Positions 1 through 10,202 of a stretch of DNA of 64,000 nt are shown piece after piece; position 1 is the stretch's first letter; every line of letters begins with the position of its first letter. A program made the translations under genes and the position numbers. Origin of the DNA: Nocardioides mesophilus (GTDB lineage Bacteria; Actinomycetota; Actinomycetes; Propionibacteriales; Nocardioidaceae); NCBI RefSeq assembly GCF_014395785.1, contig NZ_CP060713.1:524501-588500 (forward strand), written 5' to 3'. The notes under the pieces were generated by a model. It did not search any database. It saw only the letters and a program-made list of their open reading frames with translations, and was not told the DNA's origin.

Positions 1-2
1 CC

Positions 3-242
3 CAGGACCAGCCGGCCGGCACCCCGGACCGCCGCGCACTCGCGATCGCCGGCGACGACCCGGACGCGAAGAAGATGGTCACGGAGCTGCTCGACACGCT
101 CGGCTACGACACCGTCGACGCCGGCACCCTGGCCGAGAGCTGGCGCTTCGAGCCGGACACCCCCGGCTACGGCCCGCGGCTGGACCGCGCCGGCATGGAG
201 TCGGCCCTCGCCTCGGCAGCACGGCGGCCCGCGGCCTCCTGA
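3..242 (+). CDS. NADPH-dependent F420 reductase-like protein (3' end only)
   Basis: Only the last 79 codons are in the window; the start lies to the left. The readable C-terminus contains RRALAIAGDDPDAKK, then a helix and ELLDTLGYDTVDAGTLAES, followed by WRFEPDTPGY. This resembles the C-terminal part of the Rossmann-fold F420-dependent NADP oxidoreductase / ProC-like family, which moves hydride between NADPH and a deazaflavin or related acceptor. The nucleotide-binding N-terminus is missing, so cofactor choice cannot be judged. It converges on rsmE, with 21 bp between the two stop codons. Confidence 0.7.
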   Translation, partial: QDQPAGTPDRRALAIAGDDPDAKKMVTELLDTLGYDTVDAGTLAESWRFEPDTPGYGPRLDRAGMESALASAARRPAAS

Positions 243-265
243 GCCACCCGGAGGTTCCGGGGCTC
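241..265. terminator. Bidirectional hairpin between convergent genes
   Basis: GAGC and CCCGGA pair with TCCGGG and GCTC around a GGT loop, with a two-base bulge. The hairpin overlaps both converging stop codons. There is no T-tract on either side, so this is a weak terminator call based on position and structure. Confidence 0.35.
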
Positions 266-1001
266 AGCGCCAGCGGGTCCGGGCCAGCAGCGCCGCGGTG
301 GCGGCCACCCCGGCCGTGGAGGTGCGCAGCACCGAGGAGCCGAGGCGCACCGCCTCGGCTCCGACCGCGGCGAACGCGGCGAGCTCGTCCTCGGTGATCC
401 CGCCCTCGGGTCCGACCACGATGACGATCTCGCCGCGGCCGGGCACCGGCAGGTCCGCCAGCGGACCCGAGGCCGCCTCGTGCAGCACCACCGGCACCGA
501 GGCGTGCCGCAGCAGCTCGACGACCTCCTCGGTGCCGACCATCTCGGAGACGTCGGGGAACCACGGCCGACGGGCCTGCTTCGCGGCCTCGCGGGCCGTC
601 GAGCGCCACTTCGCCAGCGATTTGACCACCCGGTCCCCGCGCCAGACCGCGACCGACCGGGCGGCGGCCCACGGCACGATCAGGTCGACGCCCACCTCGG
701 TGAGCATCTCGACCGCCAGCTCGCCCCGGTCACCCTTGGGGATGGCCTGCACGACCACGACCCGCGGCAGCTCGGGCTCGGTCCAGGTGGAGGAGTCGAC
801 GGTGGCGGTCAGGGCCGCCTTCGCGGTCGAGGTCACGGTGGCCACCACCGTCGTACCCGCCCCGTCGGTCAGCGCCAGCTGCTCACCGACCCGGAGCCTC
901 TTCACGACGACCGCGTGCCGGCCCTCGTCCCCGTCGAGCTCGACCCGGTCGCTCTCGACGAGGCCGGCGACCCCCTGGTGGTGGAAGAACGGCAGGCTCA
1001 T
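264..1001 (-). CDS. rsmE: 16S rRNA (uracil-1498-N3)-methyltransferase RsmE
   Basis: SPOUT-class methyltransferase that methylates N3 of U1498 in 16S rRNA, acting in the cytoplasm on the small subunit. 245 aa, normal for the family. It opens with the PUA-like N-terminal segment (SLPFF, DGDEGRHAVVVKRLRVG), has AIPKGDRGE near residue 87, and the SAM-binding knot motifs VGPEGGIT near 196 and LGSSVLRTSTA near 220. The ATG at 1001 shares its A with the dnaJ TGA (TGATG), so it is translationally coupled as the third gene of hrcA-dnaJ-rsmE. Confidence 0.93.
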   Translation of the reverse strand: MSLPFFHHQGVAGLVESDRVELDGDEGRHAVVVKRLRVGEQLALTDGAGTTVVATVTSTAKAALTATVDSSTWTEPELPRVVVVQAIPKGDRGELAVEMLTEVGVDLIVPWAAARSVAVWRGDRVVKSLAKWRSTAREAAKQARRPWFPDVSEMVGTEEVVELLRHASVPVVLHEAASGPLADLPVPGRGEIVIVVGPEGGITEDELAAFAAVGAEAVRLGSSVLRTSTAGVAATAALLARTRWR

Positions 1002-2203
1002 CAGCGCGGGCCGAAGGCCTCTCGCAGCCGGTCGAACATCGAGCGTGAGTGGCCGGCCGTGTGCAGGTGACCGTCGGGCGACTCCTCGCCGCGCAGCCCG
1101 GCCAGCTCGCGCAGCAGCTCCTGCTGCCGGTCGTCGAGCCGGGTGGGCGTCTCGACGACGACCTTGACCACGATGTCGCCGCGGCCGGTGCCGCGCAGCG
1201 ACGGGACGCCGTGCCCGCCGAGCACCATCTCGGTCCCCGACTGCGTGCCGGGCTTGATCTCGACGGTGACCGCGGTCTCCAGGTCGCTGCCGGACTCCTC
1301 GCTGTCGGCGTCGACGAGGTCCGCCTCGAGCAGCGGCAGGTCGATCGTCGTGCCGAGCGCCGCGGCGGTCATCGGCACCGTCACCGTGCAGAGCAGGTCC
1401 GAGCCGTGCCGCACGAAGACCGGGTGCTCGCTGACGTGGATCTCGACGTACAGATCGCCCGCCGGGCCGCCACCGGGTCCGACCTCGCCCTGCCCGGAGA
1501 GCTGGACCCGGGTGCCGGTGTCGACGCCGGCCGGGATCTTCACCGTCAGCGTGCGACGCGAGCGGACCCGGCCGTCGCCGGAGCACTCGCGGCACGGCTC
1601 GGGGATGATCGAGCCGTAGCCGCGGCAGGCCGCGCACGGCCGCATCGTCCGGATCTCGCCGAGGAACGAGCGCTGCACGTGGATGGTCTCGCCCCGGCCG
1701 CCGCAGGTCTCGCAGGTGGTGGGCGAGGAGCCGGGCGCGGCGCCGCTGCCGCTGCACAACGGGCAGAGCACCGCGGTGTCGACCTTGAGCTCGCGGGTGG
1801 TGCCGAACGCCGCGCCGGCGAGGTCGACCTCGAGCCGGATCAGCGCGTCCTGGCCGCGGCGGGTGCGCGGCCGGGGACCGCGACCGCCGCCCGCGGCGCC
1901 GGCTCCCCCGCCGCCGCCGAAGAACGCGTCCATGATATCGGTGAACGAGAACCCCGCGCCGGCACCGGCGAAGCCGCCGGCTCCGCCGCTGAACGGGTCA
2001 CCACCGAGGTCGTACATCCGCCGCTTCTCCGGGTCGGAGAGCACCTCGTAGGCGCGCGTCACGTCCTTGAAGCGCTCCTGGGTCTCCGGGTCCGGGTTCA
2101 CGTCGGGGTGCAGCTGGCGGGCCAGCTTGCGGTACGCCTTCTTGATGGAGTCCCCGTCGGCATCACGGGAGACGCCGAGGGTCTCGTAGAGGTCACTCGA
2201 CAT
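1001..2203 (-). CDS. dnaJ: Molecular chaperone DnaJ (Hsp40)
   Basis: Co-chaperone that delivers unfolded substrates to DnaK and stimulates its ATPase. 400 aa. The J domain (1-70) carries HPD at 32-34, followed by a Gly/Phe-rich stretch with GAGGFAGAGAGFSF and FFGGGGG. Four CxxCxGxG zinc-finger repeats follow (CPLCSGSG, CETCGGRG, CAACRGYG, CRECSGDG), then the substrate-binding beta domains. It lies 20 bp after hrcA with no dnaK or grpE alongside, the usual arrangement for the second actinobacterial DnaJ (DnaJ2). Start at 2203 is preceded by AGGGA. Co-transcription with hrcA implies HrcA/CIRCE control. Confidence 0.96.
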   Translation of the reverse strand: MSSDLYETLGVSRDADGDSIKKAYRKLARQLHPDVNPDPETQERFKDVTRAYEVLSDPEKRRMYDLGGDPFSGGAGGFAGAGAGFSFTDIMDAFFGGGGGAGAAGGGRGPRPRTRRGQDALIRLEVDLAGAAFGTTRELKVDTAVLCPLCSGSGAAPGSSPTTCETCGGRGETIHVQRSFLGEIRTMRPCAACRGYGSIIPEPCRECSGDGRVRSRRTLTVKIPAGVDTGTRVQLSGQGEVGPGGGPAGDLYVEIHVSEHPVFVRHGSDLLCTVTVPMTAAALGTTIDLPLLEADLVDADSEESGSDLETAVTVEIKPGTQSGTEMVLGGHGVPSLRGTGRGDIVVKVVVETPTRLDDRQQELLRELAGLRGEESPDGHLHTAGHSRSMFDRLREAFGPR

Positions 2204-2223
2204 GCTGTGGGGTTCCCTGCTTC

Positions 2224-3243
2224 CTATTCGTCGAGGATCCGGCTGACGTAGCGCGCCACCGCGCGCACCGCCGCCATCGTTCCGGGGTAGTCCATGCGGG
2301 TCGGTCCCACGATGCCGAGCGCGGCCAGCGCCTCGTCCCCGGGTCCGTAGCCGGTGGCGACCACGGAGGTCGTCGCGAGCTCCTGGTAGGGACCCTCGTG
2401 ACCGATCCGGACGGTCACCGTGGAGGACGAGGTGGCCTCGCCGAGCAGCTTGAGCAGCACGACGTGCTCCTCGAGCGCCTCGAGCATCGGCTTGATGCTG
2501 TGGTCGAAGCCGTCGCCGAACCGGGCCAGGTTGGCGGTGCCGCCGACGGCGACCCGCTGGTCCGAGCGGTGGTCCGACATCGCCTCCACCAGCGAGGCGA
2601 CCAGCGCCGCCACCGGTGCCCGGCTGCCCCGCTCGAACTCCTCCGGCAGCTGCACGAGCTTGTCGGAGGCGTCGGCCAGCCGCTCCCCGATCACCGCGCG
2701 GTTCAGCCGCGTGCGGAGGTCGGCGACATCGTCGTCGGCGAGCGCCGCGGGGAGCTCGACCACCCGCTGCTCCACCCGGCCGGTGGACAGGATCAGCACC
2801 AGCAGCAGCCGGGTGCCGGTCAGCGGCACGACCTCGACGTGGCGGACCGTCGAGCGCGAGAGCGTGGGGTACTGCACCACCGCGACCTGGCGGGTCAGCT
2901 GGGCCAGCAACCGGACGCTTCGCTGCACGACGTCGTCGAGGTCGATCGCACCCTCGAGCAGCGTCGCGATCGCCCGCTTCTCAGCAGCCGAGAGCGGCTT
3001 GACCGCGCTGAGCCGGTCCACGAACAGCCGGTAGCCCTTGTCGGTCGGGATCCGGCCGGCGCTGGTGTGCGGCTGGGTGATGAACCCCTCCTCCTCCAGC
3101 GCGGCCATGTCGTTGCGGACGGTGGCCGGGCTGACGCCGAGCTGGTGGCGGTCCACCAGCGCCTTGGAGCCGACCGGCTCCTGGGTGGACACGTAGTCCT
3201 CGACGATGGCCCGGAGCACGGCGAGCTTGCGGTCCTCGACCAT
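2224..3243 (-). CDS. hrcA: Heat-inducible transcription repressor HrcA
   Basis: Winged-helix repressor of class I heat-shock genes; binds CIRCE operators and is known to need GroEL for activity. 339 aa. The N-terminal DNA-binding domain shows [41 protein letters not shown] and the [14 protein letters not shown] segment. A GAF-like central and C-terminal region follows. The ATG at 3243 was chosen because GGAGGAGG lies about 6-8 nt upstream; a longer frame would translate that Shine-Dalgarno itself as GGGG. A CIRCE element lies 25-49 bp upstream, so the gene probably represses itself and dnaJ. Confidence 0.95.
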   Translation of the reverse strand: MVEDRKLAVLRAIVEDYVSTQEPVGSKALVDRHQLGVSPATVRNDMAALEEEGFITQPHTSAGRIPTDKGYRLFVDRLSAVKPLSAAEKRAIATLLEGAIDLDDVVQRSVRLLAQLTRQVAVVQYPTLSRSTVRHVEVVPLTGTRLLLVLILSTGRVEQRVVELPAALADDDVADLRTRLNRAVIGERLADASDKLVQLPEEFERGSRAPVAALVASLVEAMSDHRSDQRVAVGGTANLARFGDGFDHSIKPMLEALEEHVVLLKLLGEATSSSTVTVRIGHEGPYQELATTSVVATGYGPGDEALAALGIVGPTRMDYPGTMAAVRAVARYVSRILDE

Positions 3244-3267
3244 CTCCCCACCTCCTCCGGACTCGTC

Positions 3268-3292
3268 TGGCACTCACCTGATTCGAGTGCCA
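3268..3292. promoter_or_regulatory. CIRCE operator of hrcA-dnaJ
   Basis: TGGCACTC, nine bases, GAGTGCCA: a perfect 8+8 inverted repeat with the canonical N9 spacer, matching the HrcA operator consensus. It sits 25 bp before the hrcA start. A minus-strand TAGCAT (3293-3298) abuts it as a -10 box, so the start of transcription would fall inside the operator. Confidence 0.93.
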
Positions 3293-3347
3293 ATGCTACC
3301 CGCAGTGCGGTGAGGGGCCGACTCGCCGCCACCCGGGGCGCAGGGCC

Positions 3348-3353
3348 TAGCGT
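3348..3353 (+). promoter_or_regulatory. -10 box (leaderless) of the MBL-fold gene
   Basis: TAGCGT followed by seven bases and then the ATG at 3361. No Shine-Dalgarno precedes the ATG, so the mRNA probably begins at the start codon. Confidence 0.5.
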
Positions 3354-3360
3354 GGGCCTC

Positions 3361-4242
3361 ATGCGCGACATCACCCCGGAAGCCGGTCTCGTCGAGGTGG
3401 CCGACCGCTGCTGGGTCGCCCGCCTCGCCTTCCTCGACGTCAACGTCGGCCTGGTCGGCGGCGAGCGCGGCCTGCTCGTGGTCGACACCTCGCCCTCCGA
3501 GGCCGCCGCCCGGCGGCTGGTCGAGGAGGTGCGCCGGCTCGGGGCCGGCGACGTGGTGGCCGTGGTCGACACCCACCACCACTTCGACCACACCTTCGGC
3601 AACGTCGTGCTCTCCGAGGAGTACGGCGGCCCGCCGATCCTGGCCCACGACTCTGTCCCCGCCGACCTCGCCGACGCCGGGGTCCGGCTGCAGGCGGAGG
3701 CGGCCGCCGACCCCTCCGTGCCGGAGCACGCCGATGTCGCCACGGCACGGCTGCTGGCCCCCACCGTCACCTTCAGCTCGGCCAAGGTCGTCGACCTCGG
3801 GGACCGGCTGGTGGAGCTGATCCACCCCGGTCGCGGCCACACCGCCGGCGACGTGGTGGTGCGGGTCGGGGACGCCGACCTGATGTTCGCCGGCGACCTC
3901 GTCGAGGAGTCGGCGATCCGCAGCGGGGTGCCCGGCTACGGCGAGGACTCGTTCCCGATGGAGTGGCCGGCCACCCTCGACCTGATGATCAGCATGCTCA
4001 CCCCCGGCTCCGTAGTGGTCCCCGGTCACGGGGCGCCGGTGGACCGGGACTTCGTCTCCGAGCAGCGCAGCGCGATCGGCGTGGTCGCCGAGACGATCCG
4101 GGACCTCGCCGGCCGCGGGATCTCGGTGGACCAGGCGCTGGCCTCGGCCGAGTGGCCCTACCCGGCCGAGTGGCTCGGCGCCGCCGTACGCCGGGGGTAT
4201 GCGCACCTGCCGCGCTCCGCGCGCTCGCTGCCGCTGATCTGA
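3361..4242 (+). CDS. MBL-fold metallohydrolase
   Basis: 293 aa metallo-beta-lactamase-fold protein. The metal-binding HxHxDH-type signature is DTHHHFDHTFGN near residue 65. Further ligands are HPGRGHTAGD near 157, the AGDLVEES aspartate, and VVPGHGAPV near 220. This layout matches the glyoxalase II / quinoprotein-relay-like branch rather than true beta-lactamases. The substrate cannot be told from sequence. The ATG at 3361 follows a TAGCGT box by seven bases, pointing to a leaderless transcript. It is divergent from hrcA and convergent with the DUF1707 gene. Confidence 0.88.
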   Translation: MRDITPEAGLVEVADRCWVARLAFLDVNVGLVGGERGLLVVDTSPSEAAARRLVEEVRRLGAGDVVAVVDTHHHFDHTFGNVVLSEEYGGPPILAHDSVPADLADAGVRLQAEAAADPSVPEHADVATARLLAPTVTFSSAKVVDLGDRLVELIHPGRGHTAGDVVVRVGDADLMFAGDLVEESAIRSGVPGYGEDSFPMEWPATLDLMISMLTPGSVVVPGHGAPVDRDFVSEQRSAIGVVAETIRDLAGRGISVDQALASAEWPYPAEWLGAAVRRGYAHLPRSARSLPLI

Positions 4243-4270
4243 GCGGCCGCCCGTGGGGTAGTGCGGAGGG

Positions 4271-4759
4271 TCAGCGGCTGAGCTGGCCGGGGCCCCAGCC
4301 GCCGTGACCCTGGCCCCAGCCGCTGCGGCGTTGCGCGGCCCGGCGCTGACGGTGGAAGGACCTGCTCATCCACCACAGCCCGCCCATGATCAGCAGGACC
4401 GGCCCCACGTGGCCGAGGACGATCGCCAGCGCGAGCCCGATCAGCAGCAGCGGGAGCAGCGGCAGCCGGAACCCTCGCGGCGCAGGGGCGCTCCGGGCCG
4501 ACTGTGCCTGGAGCGCGGCGGCGGTGACCGCCGCGGCCGCCACCCGGGTCCGCTGCGGCGCGAACGGGTGCGGGGCCGGTAGGTCGGCGAACAGGGGCCG
4601 CAGCGCCGAGACCGTGCGAGCGGTCCAGGCGATCGCGGCCCGCTCGTCGTACTCCTCCTTGTCCAGCCGGCCGGCGGCGTAGTGCTCGCCGAGCGCCGAG
4701 ATCGCCGCCTCGCGCTCGGCGTCGCCGATCCGCAGGTCCGGGCTCGACCAGCCGCTCAC
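4271..4759 (-). CDS. DUF1707 (SHOCT-like) membrane protein
   Basis: 162 aa. The N-terminus has the DUF1707 signature: DLRIGDAEREAAISALGEHYAAGRL, then DKEEYDERAAIAWTART. This small helical domain is common in actinobacteria and has no assigned enzymatic role. Two hydrophobic segments (about 100-135) place the rest in the membrane, and the tail is Arg/Gly/Trp-rich. The GTG at 4759 overlaps the PadR stop by 4 nt (GTGA), so the two proteins are probably made together, suggesting that the PadR-like protein and this membrane protein act in one response. Confidence 0.8.
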   Translation of the reverse strand: MSGWSSPDLRIGDAEREAAISALGEHYAAGRLDKEEYDERAAIAWTARTVSALRPLFADLPAPHPFAPQRTRVAAAAVTAAALQAQSARSAPAPRGFRLPLLPLLLIGLALAIVLGHVGPVLLIMGGLWWMSRSFHRQRRAAQRRSGWGQGHGGWGPGQLSR

Positions 4760-5415
4760 CGTGGGTCTCCGTCCGCGAGCAGGTGGTAGAGCCGGCGGCG
4801 GGTGTCGCCGAGGATCTCCGCGGCCTCGGCCTGCTGCTGCCGGGTGCCGGAGACCACGACCTGCCAGACCGCGCTCATCACCTGGCCGATCACCGGCTTG
4901 AGGTCGTGCGACTCCGAGGCGTCGGGCGCCGACGGCTCGTCGAACGCGCGCCAGGTCGCGGCCAGCTCCTCGGGGTGCTCCTCGACGTAGGCGTGGCCGG
5001 CGTCGGTGAGCGTGAGCAGCCGTCGACCCTCCTGCTCGACCCCCACGACCAGCCCCTCGTCCTCGAGCTGCTGCACGGTCGGGTAGACCGAGCCGGGGCT
5101 CGGCTTCCACGCACCGCCGCTGCGCTCGGCGATCTGCTGGATCACCTGGTAGCCGTTCATCGGCTCGACCGCGAGCACGTCGAGGATGGCGGCGCGCACG
5201 TCTCCACGCCGGGCCCTCGGCGCCTTCGTGGCGCTCATCCCGGACTGTGCGAGGCCGAGCAGGCCGTGCAGCCACGGCGGCGGTCCCGAGCCCCACGGCC
5301 CCGACCCCCACGGGGTGCTGCCCCGGCCGTACGAACCCCGCCCGCCGCGCGGGCCGGAGCCCTTCTCACCTGCGCGCGGGTCGTCCCACGGCATGTCCCA
5401 CGAACCGCTTCCCAT
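4756..5415 (-). CDS. PadR-family transcriptional regulator
   Basis: 219 aa. A Gly/Pro/Trp-rich N-terminal extension (1-60, with repeated PWGSG) precedes the PadR winged helix (about 68-140): RRGDVRAAILDVLAVEPMNG, then YQVIQQIAER and PSPGSVYPTVQQLEDEGLV. The C-terminal helical part is the dimerisation region. The start at 5415 is chosen for the GGAGGAG about 8 nt upstream; a longer frame is possible but lacks one. A palindrome CGATATATCG lies about 65 bp upstream and could be its own operator. Translationally coupled to the DUF1707 gene. Confidence 0.87.
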   Translation of the reverse strand: MGSGSWDMPWDDPRAGEKGSGPRGGRGSYGRGSTPWGSGPWGSGPPPWLHGLLGLAQSGMSATKAPRARRGDVRAAILDVLAVEPMNGYQVIQQIAERSGGAWKPSPGSVYPTVQQLEDEGLVVGVEQEGRRLLTLTDAGHAYVEEHPEELAATWRAFDEPSAPDASESHDLKPVIGQVMSAVWQVVVSGTRQQQAEAAEILGDTRRRLYHLLADGDPR

Positions 5416-5480
5416 CGGGCACTCCTCCACGTCGATGCCGGCACCGGTCCCGCCCCTGCGGTCGACCGGCGACATCTCGA

Positions 5481-5490
5481 CGATATATCG
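5481..5490. promoter_or_regulatory. Candidate PadR operator / AT-rich palindrome
   Basis: CGATATATCG is a perfect 10-bp palindrome in an otherwise very GC-rich intergenic region between the divergent PadR and DUF3097 genes. AT-rich palindromes upstream of padR genes are typical autoregulatory sites. This is inferred from position only. Confidence 0.4.
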
Positions 5491-5614
5491 CGACCGGTCG
5501 TTGATCCAGTGCCCGGAGGGGTCATCCGGGTCGCCGCGAGTCGCCCGCACCGGGAGGTTGCGCACACCTGGACGGCCCCCGGCGTTTCGACCGCCGCGCG
5601 CCCCCGGGGCGGCA

Positions 5615-5620
5615 TACGGT
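5615..5620 (+). promoter_or_regulatory. -10 box (leaderless) of the DUF3097 gene
   Basis: TACGGT, six bases, then the ATG at 5627; no Shine-Dalgarno. Fits a leaderless start. Confidence 0.5.
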
Positions 5621-5626
5621 TCCCGG

Positions 5627-6481
5627 ATGGCTGATCGCTACGGCTCCGACGTCCTCAACACCGACTGGCGCGCCCCCAAGCGCGGGCGCGCCGTGGAGAT
5701 CGAGGCCGACAAGGGCCTCGTCGTCGAGGAGGTCACCACCGACTGGTGCGGGGAGATCGTCGCGGTCGAGCGCGACATCATGACCGTCACCCTGGAGGAC
5801 CGCCGCGGCAGGCGGCGGACCTTCCCGCTCGGCGCCGGGTTCCTGCTCGAGGGCGTGCCGGTCATCCTCTGCCCGCCGACCCGCAAGGGCCCGGCCGCCA
5901 AGACCCGCACCGCCTCGGGCTCGGTCGCGGTGCCCGGCACCACCGCCCGCGTCGCGCGCGCCAGCCGGATCTTCGTGGAGGGTCGCCACGACGCGGAGCT
6001 GGTCGAGAAGGTGTGGGGCGACGACCTCCGGGTGGAGGGTGTGGTCGTGGAGTACCTCGACGGGGTCGACGACCTCTCCGAGCACCTGCGCGACTTCCGG
6101 CCCGGACCCGAGCGGCGCGTCGGGGTGCTGGTCGACCACCTGGTGCCGGGCTCCAAGGAGAGCCGGATCGCCCAGGCCGTCGCGAAGAGCCCGGTCGGCA
6201 AGCACGTGCTGATCGTCGGGCATCCCTACGTCGACGTGTGGGCTGCGGTGAAGCCGGAGCGGCTGAACCTGGAGAAGTGGCCCACGATCCCCCGCAACAT
6301 GGAGTGGAAGAAGGGTGTCTGCCAGTCGCTGGGGTGGCCGCACCGGGACCAGGCCGACATCGCCCGCGCCTGGAAGCACATCCTGGGCCGTGTTTCGTCG
6401 TACGCCGATCTCGAGCCGCCGCTGCTCGGTAGGGTGGAGGAGCTGATCGACTTCGTCACCGCAGGTCAGGAGGCCTCATGA
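5627..6481 (+). CDS. DUF3097 family protein
   Basis: 284 aa actinobacteria-wide conserved protein with no established function. The N-terminal part (DRYGSDVLNTDWRAPKRGRA, then DWCGEIVAVERDIMTVTLEDR) looks like a small beta barrel that might bind RNA or nucleotides. The C-terminal part includes IFVEGRHDAELVEKVWGDD, close to a TOPRIM-like EGxxDxxxV pattern, plus VGVLVDHLVPGSKE and VLIVGHPYVDVWAAVKP. The TOPRIM comparison is my inference. The stop overlaps the next start (ATGA), so the DUF4870 gene is coupled to it. Confidence 0.88.
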   Translation: MADRYGSDVLNTDWRAPKRGRAVEIEADKGLVVEEVTTDWCGEIVAVERDIMTVTLEDRRGRRRTFPLGAGFLLEGVPVILCPPTRKGPAAKTRTASGSVAVPGTTARVARASRIFVEGRHDAELVEKVWGDDLRVEGVVVEYLDGVDDLSEHLRDFRPGPERRVGVLVDHLVPGSKESRIAQAVAKSPVGKHVLIVGHPYVDVWAAVKPERLNLEKWPTIPRNMEWKKGVCQSLGWPHRDQADIARAWKHILGRVSSYADLEPPLLGRVEELIDFVTAGQEAS

Positions 6482-6939
6482 GCAGCTCACCCGGCCCACC
6501 GGTCCCGCCCCCGGACGACCAGCCCCAGCAGCCCGCGCCGTCCGGCTACGGACAGGCCCCGCCGCCCGGCTACGGAGTGGTGATGTCGCCGTCCGAGGAG
6601 CGCAACTGGGCGCTCGCGGCCCATGTCGGGTCGTTCGTGGCGGCCTGGTTCGCGTTCGGTTTCATCGCGCCGCTGATCGTGCTGCTCGTCAAGGGCAAGG
6701 ACTCGGCGTACGTCCGGCGGCACTCCGTCGAGTCGCTGAACTTCCAGCTCTCGGTGCTGATCTACGCCGCGGCCGCCACCCTGCTGACCCTGGTCACCTT
6801 GGGGATCGCGGCGATCGTGGTGGTGCCGGTGGCCATCGTCGCCGCCATCGGGTACGTCGTCGTGGTCGTGCTGGCCTCGATCCGCGCCGCGAACGGCGAG
6901 GACTACCGCTACCCGCTGACCCTGCGGCTGGTCAGCTGA
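6478..6939 (+). CDS. DUF4870 domain membrane protein
   Basis: 153 aa. A Pro/Gln/Gly/Tyr-rich cytoplasmic N-terminus (1-35, repeats of GYGQAPPPGYG) is followed by the DUF4870 (Tic20-like) domain: ERNWALAAHVGSFVAAW, IAPLIVLLVKGKDSAYVRRH, SVESLNFQLS, and two long hydrophobic helices, about four membrane segments in all. Function unknown. Translationally coupled to the upstream DUF3097 gene by a 4-nt overlap; its 3' end overlaps the convergent hemW gene by 8 nt. Confidence 0.85.
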   Translation: MSSSPGPPVPPPDDQPQQPAPSGYGQAPPPGYGVVMSPSEERNWALAAHVGSFVAAWFAFGFIAPLIVLLVKGKDSAYVRRHSVESLNFQLSVLIYAAAATLLTLVTLGIAAIVVVPVAIVAAIGYVVVVVLASIRAANGEDYRYPLTLRLVS

Positions 6940-8176
6940 GCAGGTCCCGCACGACCGCGTCCGCCAGCAGCCGGCCGGTCAGGGTGAGCACCACCCGGTC
7001 CCCCACGAGGGCATCGGACTCGACGAGGCCCCGCTCCACCAGCGGCCCGAGCGCCGCGCGGCCGGCGTCGTCCAGGACCGCCACCGGCAGACCGGCCCGC
7101 AGCCGGGTCTCGAGCAGCACCCGCTCCACGCGGCGGGTCTCCTGGTCGAGCACCTCGCGCGCCTGGGCGGGGCTGGCGCCGGCTCCGATCCGCGCCGCGT
7201 AGGCGGCCGGGTGCCGGACGTTCCACCAGCGCACCCCGCCGACGTGCGAGTGCGCGCCGGGCCCGGCACCCCACCAGTGCGCCCCGGTCCAGTACTGCAG
7301 GTTGTGCCGGCAGGCGGAGGCGTCGTCGCGGGCCCAGTTCGACACCTCGTACCACCGCAGCCCGGCCGCCTCCAGCGCGGCGTCGGTGGCGAGGTACTTG
7401 TCTGCCTGGTCGTCGTCGTCGGGCCCCTGCCCGCCCGGCAGCTCGCCGCGCCGGATCCGGCGGGCCAGCGCGGTGCCCTCCTCGACGATCAGCGCGTACG
7501 CCGACAGGTGGTCGGGCTCGCACGCCAGCGCGGCGTCCAGCGAGACCTGCCAGTCCGCGGCCGACTCCCCCGGCGTGCCGTAGATCAGGTCGAGGCTCAG
7601 CTGCTCGAAGCCGGCCTCCCGCGCCCAGCGCACCGCCTGCGGCACCCGTGCCGGGTCATGGGTCCGGTCGAGCACCTCGAGCACGTGCGGCACCGCCGAC
7701 TGCATCCCCAGCGAGATCCGGTTGATCCCGCCGGCGCGGAGCCGTTCCAGCGACGCCGGGTCGACGCTGTCGGGGTTGGCCTCGGTGGTCACCTCCGCGT
7801 CGGCCACGAGCCCGAACTCGTCCCGGATCGCCGCGACCACGCGGGTGAGGTCCTCCGCCGGCAGCAGCGTCGGCGTACCTCCGCCGAAGAAGACCGTCTG
7901 CACGGGCAGGTCACGCTCGCCGAGCACGCGGCGCGCCTGGCGCACCTCGGCGACCACCGCGTCGGCGTACGTCGCCCGGGAGGCCCCGGGCAGGTCGCCG
8001 AGCTCGTCGGCGGTGTAGGTGTTGAAGTCGCAGTAGCCGCAGCGCACCCTGCAGAACGGCACGTGCACGTAGAACCCGAGCTCCGCCCGACCGGCGCCGT
8101 CGATCTCGGCGACCGCCACCGCGGGCAGGGAGCCGTCGGCAGGCGCAGAGGTCCCCTCGGGCAACGCGGACGGCAT
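6932..8176 (-). CDS. hemW: Radical SAM heme chaperone HemW
   Basis: 414 aa radical SAM protein of the HemN-like family. HemW binds heme and hands it to haemoproteins; it is not the coproporphyrinogen dehydrogenase itself. The CxxxCxxC cluster motif is CRVRCGYCDF near residue 42. FGGGTPTLL near 96, TTEANPDSV near 130 and LGMQSAVPHVLEVLDR near 155 are all typical. A short N-terminal extension (about 30 aa) precedes the core. The neighbouring hrcA and lepA genes fit the usual company of hemW in Gram-positive genomes. Confidence 0.9.
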   Translation of the reverse strand: MPSALPEGTSAPADGSLPAVAVAEIDGAGRAELGFYVHVPFCRVRCGYCDFNTYTADELGDLPGASRATYADAVVAEVRQARRVLGERDLPVQTVFFGGGTPTLLPAEDLTRVVAAIRDEFGLVADAEVTTEANPDSVDPASLERLRAGGINRISLGMQSAVPHVLEVLDRTHDPARVPQAVRWAREAGFEQLSLDLIYGTPGESAADWQVSLDAALACEPDHLSAYALIVEEGTALARRIRRGELPGGQGPDDDDQADKYLATDAALEAAGLRWYEVSNWARDDASACRHNLQYWTGAHWWGAGPGAHSHVGGVRWWNVRHPAAYAARIGAGASPAQAREVLDQETRRVERVLLETRLRAGLPVAVLDDAGRAALGPLVERGLVESDALVGDRVVLTLTGRLLADAVVRDLLS

Positions 8177-8219
8177 GCCCCGATGGTGTCACGCACCCGG
8201 GCGGCGGCCGCTCCCGGGC

Positions 8220-10043
<1,824 letters not shown>

Positions 10044-10202
10044 GGGCGATCGACTCCCTGCAGTAGCCACGCGGAGGGACCCGCGTCGGCATGAGTTGTC
10101 TGGTCATGAACAAACCTAGAACACCTGACTTACCCGTGGGTAGCAGAACCCCAAAGAGGCCGCCGATCCAACCGGGCTGTCCGGTTCCGGCGCGTCCGGC
10201 CC

